Position numbers and translations under genes: made by a program. From JAVBSC01 sp031547305 (GTDB lineage Bacteria; Desulfobacterota; Desulfovibrionia; Desulfovibrionales; Desulfovibrionaceae), in NCBI GenBank assembly GCA_031547305.1, contig JAVBSC010000007.1, positions 1 to 64,000 on the forward strand: a stretch of 64,000 nt of DNA. Direction: 5' to 3'. Below the pieces are notes generated by a model, which was not told the origin of the DNA, ran no database searches, and worked only from the letters and a program-made list of their open reading frames with translations. This document shows positions 53,649 to 62,823 of the stretch, piece by piece (positions within the stretch are counted from its first letter, which is position 1; each line of letters opens with the position of its first letter).

Positions 53649-54524
53649 TCAGACAGCCGCGAGATCCCGGTAGATGCGCTCGTCCTCCGCTCCGAACACG
53701 TTAAAGACCACCCGGTCCAGGCGGCCGGGATTGGCTTTGAGCCAGGCGCGGACGCAATCCAGAGCCGCGCGGGCGGCCAAATCCTTGGGATAGCCGAAAA
53801 CTCCGGTGGAAATGCAGCAAAATGCCAGGCTGCGAATAACCGGAATTTCCCCAGCAATCTCCAGACAGGATCGGTAGCAGGCCGCAAGTTCGGCTTCCTG
53901 TTCCGGGCCTGGCCGGCCGCCGCCGACTATCGGCCCCACAGTGTGCAGGACAAAGGAGGCCGGCAGACAGTAGCCCCTGGTAATCTTGGCCGCGCCCGTC
54001 GGCTCCGCGCCTCCCCGGACAGCGATAATCCGGGCGCAGTCGTCGCGCAGACGCGGGCCGGCACCGCAGTGAATGGCGTTGTCTATGCAGGCGTGGCCGG
54101 GAATGCGGCAGCCCAGAAGCCAACTGTTGGCCGCGTTCACGATGGCCCCGGCTTTAAGAAGCGTTACATCGCCCCGCCACAGGCAGAGCCCAGGCTCAAA
54201 CTCCGGCAGCGTTCCGGCCTCGGTGACTCCCCTGTCGCCAAGCTCCGCTTGCAGCAAGGCTTCCACCGGGAGCAGCCAGGAGTCGTCCAGCGGCAGCTCC
54301 GGCCGCAGCACCAGCAAATCCCGCAGCAAAGCGCGTCTTGACTGGTAATCGGCAGGCAGGCTCCCGGCATAGCGCCGCCGCGTGGACTCCCACCCCGGCT
54401 CGGCCAGCAAAAAACCAAGGGCGCGGCTCACGGCTTCTTTCCTTTCTTCCCGGCCCCTGAGCGGGTCCGGAGGGATAAACGGCTCCAGCAGGGCTATTTC
54501 CCGCGCGTAAGTTTTCCAGTGCAT
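53649..54524 (-). CDS. Zinc-type macrodomain ADP-ribosyl hydrolase
   Basis: The 291-residue protein has a helical N-terminal extension (1-115) and a macrodomain with GDVTLLKAGAIVNAANSWLL, then GCRIPGHACIDNAIHCGAG, whose Cys-His-Cys set is the zinc site of the SirTM-associated class, and ISTGVFGYP binding the ADP-ribose. It should remove ADP-ribose from proteins modified by the sirtuin encoded 12 bases upstream. AAAGGAGG precedes the ATG. Enzymes of this kind reverse SirTM modification in Staphylococcus and Streptococcus. Confidence 0.88.
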   Translation of the reverse strand: MHWKTYAREIALLEPFIPPDPLRGREERKEAVSRALGFLLAEPGWESTRRRYAGSLPADYQSRRALLRDLLVLRPELPLDDSWLLPVEALLQAELGDRGVTEAGTLPEFEPGLCLWRGDVTLLKAGAIVNAANSWLLGCRIPGHACIDNAIHCGAGPRLRDDCARIIAVRGGAEPTGAAKITRGYCLPASFVLHTVGPIVGGGRPGPEQEAELAACYRSCLEIAGEIPVIRSLAFCCISTGVFGYPKDLAARAALDCVRAWLKANPGRLDRVVFNVFGAEDERIYRDLAAV

Positions 54525-54536
54525 GGCAACCTCCTT

Positions 54537-55373
54537 TCAACCTCCAGCCAGAGCAATCAAATTCTCGCCTATGTCTCCGGCCACAGCCAGGCTTTTCCCC
54601 GCCAGATCCTTAGGCAGCGAGCAATCCTTCAGGTTAAGGCGGGCCAGAAAAGCCCCTGGGTAGCGCCGGGTGTAGCCTTCAAAGGCGTAGCGGATTATGC
54701 CGGGCGTGTTGAACCCCACGCCCAGTTCCAGAAGCAGCAGCTCCCCTTCCCGCGCCGCATTGATGAATTCCCCGTAGCTCACGCTTTTGGCCATCCACGG
54801 CCCTTCCACAAAATTCGCGCCGGAACGCAGGTTCAGGGTCACTTTGCCGCCGCACCAGGGGCAGCGGGGAATATCCGCGCTCCGGATGCGGAAGCGCTCC
54901 GCGTCCAGCCCGGCCAGCATAGCCGTGAAAAGCTCCAGGTTGGGGAATATTCTTTGCCGGCACGGCTTCAGGCACTGCAAGTAAGCGTAATCACCCTGGG
55001 GGGTGAAAATAAGCTCCCGCGCAAAGCCCGCTTTGGCGAACTGGCCGTCCACATTCGTGCTGATCACAAAATGCTTTTTGTCCATGACCAGGCTGAACAG
55101 ATCCGCGTAAGGCCGCCAGACTCCGGCCCGGTGGCGGACCCGCATGATGTGGCTGGCCCAGAGCGCCCAGTATTCCTCTTCCGCCTCAAACCTGGTCCAC
55201 AGGGCGGCCCAGCGGTTCTCTATGCCCCTGGCCGCCAGAACGGGAAAAGAGGCGGCGAACTCCGCCTTGTCCAGGTAATTGATCCCGCCGGAAGCGGAAA
55301 GTCCGGCTCCGCCGCCCAGCAAAATATATTCCGCGTCCGCAATCCGTTGCCCAAGTTCGCGTAATTGATCCAC
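54537..55373 (-). CDS. SirTM (class M) sirtuin, protein ADP-ribosyltransferase
   Basis: The 278-residue Sir2-fold protein has the NAD-binding GAGLSASGG and the motif STNVDGQFAKAGF. Classic deacetylases read TQNIDGLH in that place, so the catalytic His is replaced by Gln-Phe as in class M sirtuins, which ADP-ribosylate and do not deacetylate. A zinc knuckle is formed by CLKPC and CPWCGG. The start is a GTG with GGAGC 10 bases upstream. The macrodomain gene follows on the same strand. The GcvH-like and lipoate ligase genes that accompany the pair in Firmicutes are not here. Confidence 0.87.
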   Translation of the reverse strand: MDQLRELGQRIADAEYILLGGGAGLSASGGINYLDKAEFAASFPVLAARGIENRWAALWTRFEAEEEYWALWASHIMRVRHRAGVWRPYADLFSLVMDKKHFVISTNVDGQFAKAGFARELIFTPQGDYAYLQCLKPCRQRIFPNLELFTAMLAGLDAERFRIRSADIPRCPWCGGKVTLNLRSGANFVEGPWMAKSVSYGEFINAAREGELLLLELGVGFNTPGIIRYAFEGYTRRYPGAFLARLNLKDCSLPKDLAGKSLAVAGDIGENLIALAGG

Positions 55374-55501
55374 CGGCGGTTTGCTCCTGACTTTTTTGTT
55401 CTATATACTTTTTCCCCGGATGATGTAAAATTGCCGGACCGGGCGCAAAAGCCCCCGTTTAAAATATCCTGTAACTCTGGACTAAATATTCTTTTAAGGT
55501 T

Positions 55502-56476
55502 ATGGATGCCAGCTTTGCCTTGAACAACCGGCCGGAAAAACCGGCCCTGCCGCCCCAGCAGGACGGCGTGCTGGTGCTGAACAAGCCCGGCGGCCTTACT
55601 TCCGCCGCCTGCATCGCCAAAATAAAGCGCGGCCTGGGGCAGAAAAAAATCGGCCATGCCGGCACCCTGGACCCCATGGCCAAAGGCGTGCTTCTGGTGC
55701 TGCTGGGCCAGGCCACCAAGCTGTCCGGTCCGTTGCTGGAAGACGGCGAAAAAATTTACTCCGGCCTGATCCGCCTTGGCCTGGCCACCGACACCTGGGA
55801 TATTGAGGGGCGGGTGCTGGAAGAGCCGGGCGCGGCCGGGCTGGACGCGGACGCGGTGCGCCGGGCCATTCTGGACTGGCAGGGCGAGAGCGAGCAGCTT
55901 GTGCCGCCGTACTCCGCCGCCAAACACCAGGGTCGCCCGCTGTACGAGCTGGCCCGCAAGGGCCTGGACGTGCCGGTCAAGACAAAGCTGGTAAAAATTT
56001 CACGCGTGCAGGTCGAATCGGTCGATCTGCCTTTGGCACGCTTTCGGGTGGCGTGCGGTTCCGGCACCTACATACGGTCCCTGGCCCACAGCTTGGGGAT
56101 GCGTTTAGGGTGCGGCGCAACGCTCATGGAACTGACCCGGGAGTACAGTCACCCATTTGGGCTGGACAAAGCCGCGAACCTGGAAGACTTGCTGGCAAAC
56201 CCGCGGGATCTTCCAAGCAAAGTGCGGAGCCTGGAATCCTGCCTGCCCGCCTGGCCGAAAATCCGCATCAGCGCGGCAGATTCGGCCAAAGTGCGCAACG
56301 GGACGGCTCTGCCTATGGAAACGCCGGAGGCCCGGCAAGACTTGGGTTCTGAACCCACGGCCGGCCTGAAAGCCTTTTTCCAGGACGCGGATGGACGCCC
56401 CCTGGCTCTGGTCCAAAGCCAGATCCAGAACGGACGCCTGGTCTGGGCCATCGAACGGGGACTGTGGAACCAGTAA
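55502..56476 (+). CDS. truB: tRNA pseudouridine(55) synthase TruB
   Basis: The 324-residue protein has the catalytic motif GHAGTLDPMAKG with the nucleophilic Asp, the upstream DGVLVLNKPGGLTSA and the RNA-binding loop YSAAKHQGRPLYELARKG, and a C-terminal PUA-like domain. It makes pseudouridine 55 in the T-loop of tRNAs. It heads truB-rpsO-pnp. The start is an ATG close to the divergent sirtuin operon. Confidence 0.95.
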   Translation: MDASFALNNRPEKPALPPQQDGVLVLNKPGGLTSAACIAKIKRGLGQKKIGHAGTLDPMAKGVLLVLLGQATKLSGPLLEDGEKIYSGLIRLGLATDTWDIEGRVLEEPGAAGLDADAVRRAILDWQGESEQLVPPYSAAKHQGRPLYELARKGLDVPVKTKLVKISRVQVESVDLPLARFRVACGSGTYIRSLAHSLGMRLGCGATLMELTREYSHPFGLDKAANLEDLLANPRDLPSKVRSLESCLPAWPKIRISAADSAKVRNGTALPMETPEARQDLGSEPTAGLKAFFQDADGRPLALVQSQIQNGRLVWAIERGLWNQ

Positions 56477-56509
56477 GGGACACCCTTACACAAAAACAAG
56501 GAGACAGCT

Positions 56510-56779
56510 GTGGTACTGGACGTGCAGGAAAAACGCGCCATTATGGAGGCGCATGCCAAACACGCCGGCGATACCGGATCCCCGGAAGTGCAGATTGCGC
56601 TCTTGACCGCGCGCATCACCTACCTTACGGACCATTTCAAGTCCCATAAAAAGGACTTCCACTCCCGCCAGGGATTGCTCAAGCTGGTCGGCAAACGCCG
56701 CAACCTGCTCAACTACCTGCGGAAAACCGAAGTTCAGCGCTACCGCGAAATCGTGGAAAAACTGAACCTGCGCAAGTAA
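56510..56779 (+). CDS. rpsO: 30S ribosomal protein S15
   Basis: The 89-residue protein is a full-length S15 (GSPEVQIALLTARITYLTDH, HKKDFHSRQGLLKLVGKRR). It binds 16S rRNA helices 20-22. It starts at GTG with AAGGAGACAGCT upstream. A strong terminator separates it from pnp. Confidence 0.98.
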   Translation: MVLDVQEKRAIMEAHAKHAGDTGSPEVQIALLTARITYLTDHFKSHKKDFHSRQGLLKLVGKRRNLLNYLRKTEVQRYREIVEKLNLRK

Positions 56780-56786
56780 TCCGATA

Positions 56787-56818
56787 CGAACGGGGAGGCA
56801 GAGCCTCCCCGTTCGTTA
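56787..56818 (+). terminator. Terminator between rpsO and pnp
   Basis: CGAACGGGGAGGC and GCCTCCCCGTTCG form a 13-bp stem with an AGA loop, followed by a short T-rich stretch. Read-through to pnp is likely partial. Confidence 0.75.
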
Positions 56819-56910
56819 ACCTTATAACAAGCAGTCGAAAGGGGGGTCCGGGAAAAGGATCCCGAAAGGGGTATTTTACCCGGAGTCCCCTTCGCGAAGG
56901 TAAAAGAATC

Positions 56911-59136
56911 ATGGGTATTTTTTCTGAAACAAGAGTCAGCGCCATTGTCGGCGGCAAAGAGATCATTCTGGAGACCGGGCGTCTGGCCAACCAGGCGGAC
57001 GGCGCCGTATGGATGCAGTGCGGCGGCACAGTGGTGCTGGTAACGGCCTGCTCCCAGCCCTTGGATTTTGACAAGGGCTTTTTTCCGTTAACGGTTGAGT
57101 ACACCGAAAAGATGTACGCGGCCGGCCGCGTTCCCGGCAACTTCTTCCGCCGGGAAATCGGCCGTCCCTCCGAGCGGGAGACGCTGGTTTCCCGGCTCAT
57201 CGACCGGCCCATCCGTCCGCTGTTCACCAAAACCTTCAAGGACGAAGTCCAGGTTCTGGCCAACGTCATTTCCTCCGACCAGGAAAATGAATCCGACGTG
57301 CTGGCCCTGACCGGCGCTTCCGCCGCTCTGGGCCTGTCCTCCATTCCCTTTGCCGGCCCGGTGGCCGGAGCCATGGTGGGCCGTATTAACGGCGAATTTG
57401 TGCTCAACCCGACCATTTCCGAAATGGAAAAAAGCGACATCCGCTTTGTTTTTGCCGCTTCCAAAGACGCGGTGGTCATGGTGGAAGGCGAAGCGGCCAT
57501 GGTTCCGGAAAGCGTGGTGGCCGAAGCCCTGGCCTGGGGCCACAAAGAAATCCAGCCCCTGCTGGCCGCCCAGGAAAAACTGATCGCCCTGGCCGGCAAA
57601 ACCAAGCAGGCCGTCCAGCCCAGCCCGGATTTCAGCGATTTGGAGCGCCGCATCGCGGAACTGGCCTCTGACGACATTGCCAAGGCCATGAGCATTCCGG
57701 CCAAGATGGAGCGCAAAGACGCCCGCAAGGCGGTCAAGGAAAAAGTCAAAGCCGCCATGACCGCTGAAGGCAGCCCATACAAGGACGACGCGGCCGCCCT
57801 GGCCATGGTCGGCGACATCATAGGCGATCTGGAGAAAAAGCTGGTCCGCCGCCGCATCAAGGAAGAAGGCCGGCGTATTGACGGACGGGATCTGGTGACC
57901 GTGCGCCCCATCCTGATTGAAACCGGCGTGTTGCCCAGGGCGCACGGCTCGGTTATTTTCGCCAGGGGCGAGACAAAATCCCTGGTGGTGGCCACCCTTG
58001 GCGCCAGCACGGACAGCATGCGCACCGACTCCCTGACCGGCGACGTGACCAAACGCTTTATGCTGCACTACAACTTCCCGCCCTTCAGCGTTGGCGAAGT
58101 CAAGCCAGTGCGCGTTTCCCGCCGTGAAATCGGCCACGGCGCCCTGGCGGAAAAAGCCGTCAAAGCCGTGCTGCCCACAGAGGCGGAATTCCCCTTCACC
58201 TTGCGCGTGGTGGCGGAAACCATGGAGTCCAACGGTTCCTCCAGCATGGCGGCAGTGTGCGGCGGCACGCTCTCCCTTATGGATGCCGGCGTGAACATCA
58301 AAGCCCCGGTGGCCGGCGTGGCCATGGGGCTGATCAAGGAAGACGACTCCTACCTGGTGCTCACGGACATTCTGGGCGATGAAGACGCCCTGGGCGATAT
58401 GGACTTCAAAATCGCCGGCACGGCCGACGGCATCACCGCAGTCCAGATGGACATCAAGATCACCGGCATTTCCACGGAAGTCATGGCCAGGGCCATGGAA
58501 CAGGCCAAGCAGGCCCGTCTGCACATCCTGGGCGAAATGGCCAAGGCCCTCAAAGCCCCGCGCGCCGAATTGTCCGAATACGCGCCCCAGCACTGCGTGG
58601 TGGAAGTCAACCCGGACGTAATCCGCCTGATCATCGGACCGGGCGGCAAGAACATCAAGCAGATCACCTCGGAAACCGGCGCATCCGTGGACATTGACGA
58701 CTCCGGCGCGGTGGCCATTTTCGCCCCCACCCTGGAAGCCATGGAAAAAGCCAAGGAAATGGTCCTGTACCACGATCAGCGCGCTGAACTGGGCAAAAAC
58801 TACGTGGGCAAGGTGCGCAAAATTCTGGAAATCGGCGCCATTGTGGAAATCCTGCCCAACCTGGAAGCCCTGGTGCATATCTCCCAGCTCGATACCGGAC
58901 GCGTGGCCCAGGTTACGGACGTGACCGAACTGGGCGCGGAAATGACCGTAAAAGTCATCGAAATAAACGGCGACCGTATCCGCGCTTCCCGCAAAGCCGT
59001 GATTCTGGAAGAACAGGGCACCCCGTGGAACCCGGAAGACACCGCCCGCCCCACCGGCCCGCGCCCGGATCGCGGTGACCGCGGCGGCCGTGGCGATCGC
59101 GGCGATCGTGGCCGCCGGGACAGAGACAGACGCTAA
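56911..59136 (+). CDS. pnp: Polyribonucleotide nucleotidyltransferase (PNPase)
   Basis: The 741-residue protein has two RNase PH domains (GKEIILETGRLANQADGAV and later DVTKRFMLHYNFPPFSVGE), the helical linker, a KH domain (IIGPGGKNIKQI) and an S1 domain (YVGKVRKILEIGAIVEILPN). It degrades RNA by phosphorolysis and is part of the degradosome. The C-terminal tail is rich in Arg, Gly and Asp. The leader at 56819-56910 has G and C runs that can fold, as expected for autoregulated pnp. Confidence 0.98.
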   Translation: MGIFSETRVSAIVGGKEIILETGRLANQADGAVWMQCGGTVVLVTACSQPLDFDKGFFPLTVEYTEKMYAAGRVPGNFFRREIGRPSERETLVSRLIDRPIRPLFTKTFKDEVQVLANVISSDQENESDVLALTGASAALGLSSIPFAGPVAGAMVGRINGEFVLNPTISEMEKSDIRFVFAASKDAVVMVEGEAAMVPESVVAEALAWGHKEIQPLLAAQEKLIALAGKTKQAVQPSPDFSDLERRIAELASDDIAKAMSIPAKMERKDARKAVKEKVKAAMTAEGSPYKDDAAALAMVGDIIGDLEKKLVRRRIKEEGRRIDGRDLVTVRPILIETGVLPRAHGSVIFARGETKSLVVATLGASTDSMRTDSLTGDVTKRFMLHYNFPPFSVGEVKPVRVSRREIGHGALAEKAVKAVLPTEAEFPFTLRVVAETMESNGSSSMAAVCGGTLSLMDAGVNIKAPVAGVAMGLIKEDDSYLVLTDILGDEDALGDMDFKIAGTADGITAVQMDIKITGISTEVMARAMEQAKQARLHILGEMAKALKAPRAELSEYAPQHCVVEVNPDVIRLIIGPGGKNIKQITSETGASVDIDDSGAVAIFAPTLEAMEKAKEMVLYHDQRAELGKNYVGKVRKILEIGAIVEILPNLEALVHISQLDTGRVAQVTDVTELGAEMTVKVIEINGDRIRASRKAVILEEQGTPWNPEDTARPTGPRPDRGDRGGRGDRGDRGRRDRDRR

Positions 59137-59140
59137 ACGA

Positions 59141-59181
59141 TTTGGGGGATTCCGTCCCCCAAGTTCCCCGCCGGGGGAGCG
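59141..59181. repeat. G/C-run element after pnp
   Basis: GGGGGA-TTCC-GTCCCCC followed by CCCCGCCGGGGG. It matches the element after thyX in form and in position just past a stop codon. Confidence 0.45.
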
Positions 59182-59240
59182 CGCTTGGATTTTGTCCTCC
59201 TTCGCTTCAATCAGGATGGACGGCCACTGCGCCAGCATTA

Positions 59241-59279
59241 AATCCGGCCCTGCCGCGCAAAACGCGACAGGGCCGGATT
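59241..59279. terminator. Bidirectional terminator between pnp and the crotonase gene
   Basis: AATCCGGCCCTG and CAGGGCCGGATT form a 12-bp stem with a smaller inner GCG/CGC stem. The two flanking genes converge on it. T-runs are short on both sides. Confidence 0.65.
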
Positions 59280-59283
59280 CCCG

Positions 59284-60045
59284 CTATTTTGCTTTTTCCA
59301 GAAAAGCCCGCATACGCTTTTTTTGTTCTTCTGTGCTGAAGCATAATCCAAAGGCCTGGGCCTCCAGTTCCTGACCAGCCCGCAGATGGGATTCCAGGCC
59401 ACGCCGAAGGCAATGTTTAATCTGCCGGATCGCATGGCGGGAATGCCCGGCGATTTTTTTCGCTATTTCCATAGCTTTGGGAAGCAGGTGTTCAGGCGGG
59501 CAAAGCATATCCACCAGCCCCCAATCCAGAGCGATTTTCGCGTCGATGATTTCGCCGGAATACAACATGTAGGCCGCCCTCCCCCGGCTGATCAGACGCG
59601 GCAGGCGCTGAGTGCCGCCAAAGCCCGGCGTGACTCCAAGGCCCGGTTCAGGCTGCCCGAATTTGGCTTTTTCCGAAGCCAGGCGGAAGTCGCAGGCCAT
59701 GGCCAGCTCGTTGCCGCCGCCCAGAGCGAAACCGTTGACAGCCGCAATGACCGGCTGTGGCATAGCCTCCAGGCGGTCAAAAACGCGTTGCCCAAACCTG
59801 GCCCAGTCCAGAGCCCGCGCCGGGGCGAGATTTTGCATTTCACTTATATCCGCGCCTGCCGCAAAAGAACGCTCCCCCGCGCCGGTGACGACTATAACCG
59901 CCACCGCTTCATCTTTTTCCAATTCGCGCAGGCACTCCGCAAGTGCGCCCAATAGTTCCCCGTTCAAGGCATTCAAAACCTCGGGCCGATTAAGGCGGAT
60001 AATGGCCGTCGCGTCTTTTTTTTCCAGCAGCAATGTGTTCCACAT
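59284..60045 (-). CDS. Enoyl-CoA hydratase/isomerase (crotonase) family
   Basis: The 253-residue protein has the oxyanion-hole segments AAGADISEM and GFALGGGNELAMACDF, and FGQPEPGLGVTPGFGGTQRL. Both catalytic glutamates (in GGGNE and FGQPE) are kept, so it should hydrate crotonyl-CoA-type enoyl-CoAs. No other beta-oxidation gene is adjacent. It could be a 3-hydroxybutyryl-CoA dehydratase or an acyl-CoA hydratase of amino acid breakdown. Convergent with pnp. Confidence 0.92.
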   Translation of the reverse strand: MWNTLLLEKKDATAIIRLNRPEVLNALNGELLGALAECLRELEKDEAVAVIVVTGAGERSFAAGADISEMQNLAPARALDWARFGQRVFDRLEAMPQPVIAAVNGFALGGGNELAMACDFRLASEKAKFGQPEPGLGVTPGFGGTQRLPRLISRGRAAYMLYSGEIIDAKIALDWGLVDMLCPPEHLLPKAMEIAKKIAGHSRHAIRQIKHCLRRGLESHLRAGQELEAQAFGLCFSTEEQKKRMRAFLEKAK

Positions 60046-60239
60046 ATCCTTTCACCTCCGGAGCATTTTGCGCTTGAGGCCGGTACTGATAAAACGCGCA
60101 TCCGCCTTATCGTTTCCTCCCGGCTCAGGGCCGTGAGCGCGGCATTCTTACAGCTGTTCACCCAGCCATCGTTTCGCTTTCCGGTTGGCGCGGTCCCGGT
60201 TACACCTATTCAAGGCGGAGTGAACAACCTGTCGGAACA

Positions 60240-61115
60240 TTACATCTGGTTGCCTGAAGTGGACAGGCGCGCTTCCAAACGGCGGCCCGCAAAAGATATG
60301 ACCAGGCAAATGAGCAGGTAGCAGACGGTCACGCCCAGCCAGACTTCGCCGGCCAGGCCGCTGGAGTTTATGAATTCCATGCCCTGGAAGGTCAGTTCCT
60401 GCATGGAGATGACGGCCAGGATGGCGGAGTCTTTGACCAGGGAGGCCAATTGGCCGGAGAGCGGCGGCAGGATGAAGCGCAGGGCCTGGGGCAGGATGAT
60501 CCGGAACAGGCAGCCCGCCCGGCCAAAGCCAAGGGACTGTGCCGCTTCCCACTGCCCTTTGGGCACGCAGGCTATGCCGGCGCGCACGATTTCGCCCACG
60601 TAGGCGCCTTCGTACAGACTGAGGGTGAGGACGGCGGAGAAAAACACCGGCATGCGCGAAGCGGACGGGAACAGCCATTCCCCGCCCGGCAGGTTTTCCA
60701 CCCAGCCCCAGGGGATATGCCCGGCCACGCGGATGGAAAAAAAGAAGTGGATGATAAAGACCAGGACCAGTGGAGGCATATTACGCAAAACCGCCACCAG
60801 GCAGGCCCCGAGCATGCGCGGCAAATGCTCCAGACTGGAGCGCAGCAACCCAATGCACAGCCCGATGGCCCCGGCTATCCACAAGGTCCAGAAGCAGATC
60901 CGGAAGGTGTTGATCAGCCCGATCCCCAGAGGTCCGGGCACAAGAGCGCCGTCCTCCAGGCGAAAAAAGGCCCGGATGAGCGCGCTGAAATCCCAGGAGC
61001 GGGCATACCCCGGCCCGCCCCGGAACCACAGGAACAGCAACAGCAGGATCAGGCCGGCCAGGGCCAGCCCGTCCAAACCGCGCCGGATTTTCGGATCAAT
61101 AACCAGTCCGCGCAT
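60240..61115 (-). CDS. Polar amino acid ABC transporter permease
   Basis: The 291-residue membrane protein has about six helices and the HisM/GlnP-type EAA loop EAAQSLGFGRAGCLFRIILP. It is the third of three genes: permease, binding protein, permease. It should form a heterodimeric pore with the protein encoded at 61975-62823. No ATPase gene is in the window. The 194 bases between it and the crotonase gene contain nothing supported. Confidence 0.92.
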   Translation of the reverse strand: MRGLVIDPKIRRGLDGLALAGLILLLLFLWFRGGPGYARSWDFSALIRAFFRLEDGALVPGPLGIGLINTFRICFWTLWIAGAIGLCIGLLRSSLEHLPRMLGACLVAVLRNMPPLVLVFIIHFFFSIRVAGHIPWGWVENLPGGEWLFPSASRMPVFFSAVLTLSLYEGAYVGEIVRAGIACVPKGQWEAAQSLGFGRAGCLFRIILPQALRFILPPLSGQLASLVKDSAILAVISMQELTFQGMEFINSSGLAGEVWLGVTVCYLLICLVISFAGRRLEARLSTSGNQM

Positions 61116-61120
61116 GCCGC

Positions 61121-61921
61121 CTACTTAAGCTTGCTTTCCCAATCCAGGCTTTCAAACCAGTAGTGGCGGCGCTCTTTGAGCCAGCCGTCCGCTTCCGCTT
61201 TAGCAATCCAGTCGTTCAGCGCCTTCAGGGACTCCGCGTCGCCCTTGCGCAGGGCCATGCCCACAGGGTCCTTGCCCAAAGGCTCCTTAAGCGGCCGGAA
61301 AAACACGTCCGGGTGCTTCAGGGCCTGAAAGGCCGGCAGCGGCGCGCTGGAGATAAAGGCCCAGGCCCGGCCGCTCAAAGCTTCTTGAATAGCTTGGTTT
61401 TCCTCGTCAAAAAAGCGCAGTTCCGCCTTGGGCATGTATTTTTCCACAGCCGCCTTGGCCGCCCCGCCTGACCTTATGCTCAGGACTATCCCCGGTTTGT
61501 TGAAGTCTCCGGCCGTGGTAAAGCCGGCGGCCTTCTGCTTGTTCGCCACCAGGTCCATGATCGCGTAGTCGTACGGAATGGTGAAGTCCACTTTCTCGCT
61601 ACGCTCCGGGGTTATGCTCATGCCCCCGATAATCACGTCAAACTGCGAGGTCAGCAAAGCCGGAATGATCCCGGACCACTTGGTGGGCATAAGCTCCAGC
61701 CTTAGCCCCAGATCCTTGGCCAGGCGCGTGGCCACGTCCACCTCAAATCCGATGAAGTTCCCGTCCTTGTCCTGCATGGCCCAGGGCACAAAGGTGGAAA
61801 AGCCCACCCGCAAAGTCCCCCGCTTCTTGGCCGCCTCGATCATGCTCTCCCCGGCGGCCCAGGACATTCCGCAACTGAGCAGAAAAACCGCTCCCGCAAC
61901 AAACGCCAGCAGCTTTTTCAT
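61121..61921 (-). CDS. Amino acid ABC transporter substrate-binding protein
   Basis: The 266-residue protein has an N-terminal signal (FLLSCG may be a lipobox; a Sec cleavage near Ala23 is the alternative), then the SBP family 3 signature (GFEVDVATRLAKDLGL and FDVIIGGMSITPERSEKVDF). It binds a polar amino acid in the periplasm. I set the start at MKKLLAF with AAGGAAC upstream; the longer frame begins within the intergenic gap. Five bases separate it from the downstream permease gene. Confidence 0.92.
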   Translation of the reverse strand: MKKLLAFVAGAVFLLSCGMSWAAGESMIEAAKKRGTLRVGFSTFVPWAMQDKDGNFIGFEVDVATRLAKDLGLRLELMPTKWSGIIPALLTSQFDVIIGGMSITPERSEKVDFTIPYDYAIMDLVANKQKAAGFTTAGDFNKPGIVLSIRSGGAAKAAVEKYMPKAELRFFDEENQAIQEALSGRAWAFISSAPLPAFQALKHPDVFFRPLKEPLGKDPVGMALRKGDAESLKALNDWIAKAEADGWLKERRHYWFESLDWESKLK

Positions 61922-61974
61922 CGTATCGTTCCTTAATATAGAGGTTGAAGCCATCGTTATCCCCATCAAAATAT

Positions 61975-62823
61975 TTAATGTCTACCCACCTTGGCAAAAC
62001 CGCGCGACAAGCGGTTTTGCAGCAGCATGGCCAGGCCGGAGAGCAGCAAGGCGAAAATAAGGTAGATTGCCGCCACCGGCAACCATATTTCAAAGCTGAG
62101 GAAGGTGTCGGAGACTGCCAGCCCGGCGCGCTGGGTCAGTTCGCTGACCGCGATGATGCTGGCCAGGGAGCTGTCCTTGAGCAGGGAGACGCTCTGGCTG
62201 AGCAGCGGCGGCATGCTGTGGCGCAGGGCCTGGGGCAGAACCACGTTGCCGAAGACCGCTCCGCCGGGCAACCCCAGGCTGTAGGCGGCTTCCCATTGGC
62301 CTTCGGGCACGGCCAACACTCCGGCCCGGAACACTTCCGACATGTAGGCGCCTTCAAAAAGACCGAGCACCAGAATGGCGATGCCTTCGGCGGAAAAGCC
62401 CCAGGAGACGGGAGCCAGGGCGTAAACAGCCAGAAGCTGGACCATAAGCGGGGTGTTGCGCACGGTTTCCACATAGGCGAGACACAGAGACTTAAGCAAA
62501 CGGCCGCCGGCCAGGCGCAGCACGGCGGTAATAATCCCGGCGCTGAGGGCCACGATTAAGGCCAGGGTGCTGATGCGCAGGGTGGCGACCAGACCTTCGC
62601 GCAGCAGGGGGCCGGGGCTGATGCCGGAATCTGTGACGGCAAAAAAGAAGGGCCAGGCTTTTTCCCACTGCCAATTGTAGCCGCTTTGCACGGCCCCGTG
62701 CGCGAAAAAAGCCGCCAGGCCGGCCAGAATCAGGGCGCAGGCGACGGCCCCGCGGGATCGGGCGATCAAAAGGCGACGCTTGGCCTTGCGCTCATGGATC
62801 AGACTCAGGGGAATTTCCGGCAT
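61975..62823 (-). CDS. Polar amino acid ABC transporter permease
   Basis: The 282-residue membrane protein has the same EAA loop, EAAYSLGLPGGAVFGNVVLP, and a HisQ-like helix set. It leads the three-gene operon. Placement of the binding protein gene between two permease genes is common for glutamate/aspartate-type uptake systems. Confidence 0.92.
   Translation of the reverse strand: MPEIPLSLIHERKAKRRLLIARSRGAVACALILAGLAAFFAHGAVQSGYNWQWEKAWPFFFAVTDSGISPGPLLREGLVATLRISTLALIVALSAGIITAVLRLAGGRLLKSLCLAYVETVRNTPLMVQLLAVYALAPVSWGFSAEGIAILVLGLFEGAYMSEVFRAGVLAVPEGQWEAAYSLGLPGGAVFGNVVLPQALRHSMPPLLSQSVSLLKDSSLASIIAVSELTQRAGLAVSDTFLSFEIWLPVAAIYLIFALLLSGLAMLLQNRLSRGFAKVGRH

Noticed and set aside
57088..59238. 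716-residue minus-strand frame
   Set aside because: Antisense of pnp in GC-rich DNA. Composition is His/Gly/Phe-rich shadow sequence.
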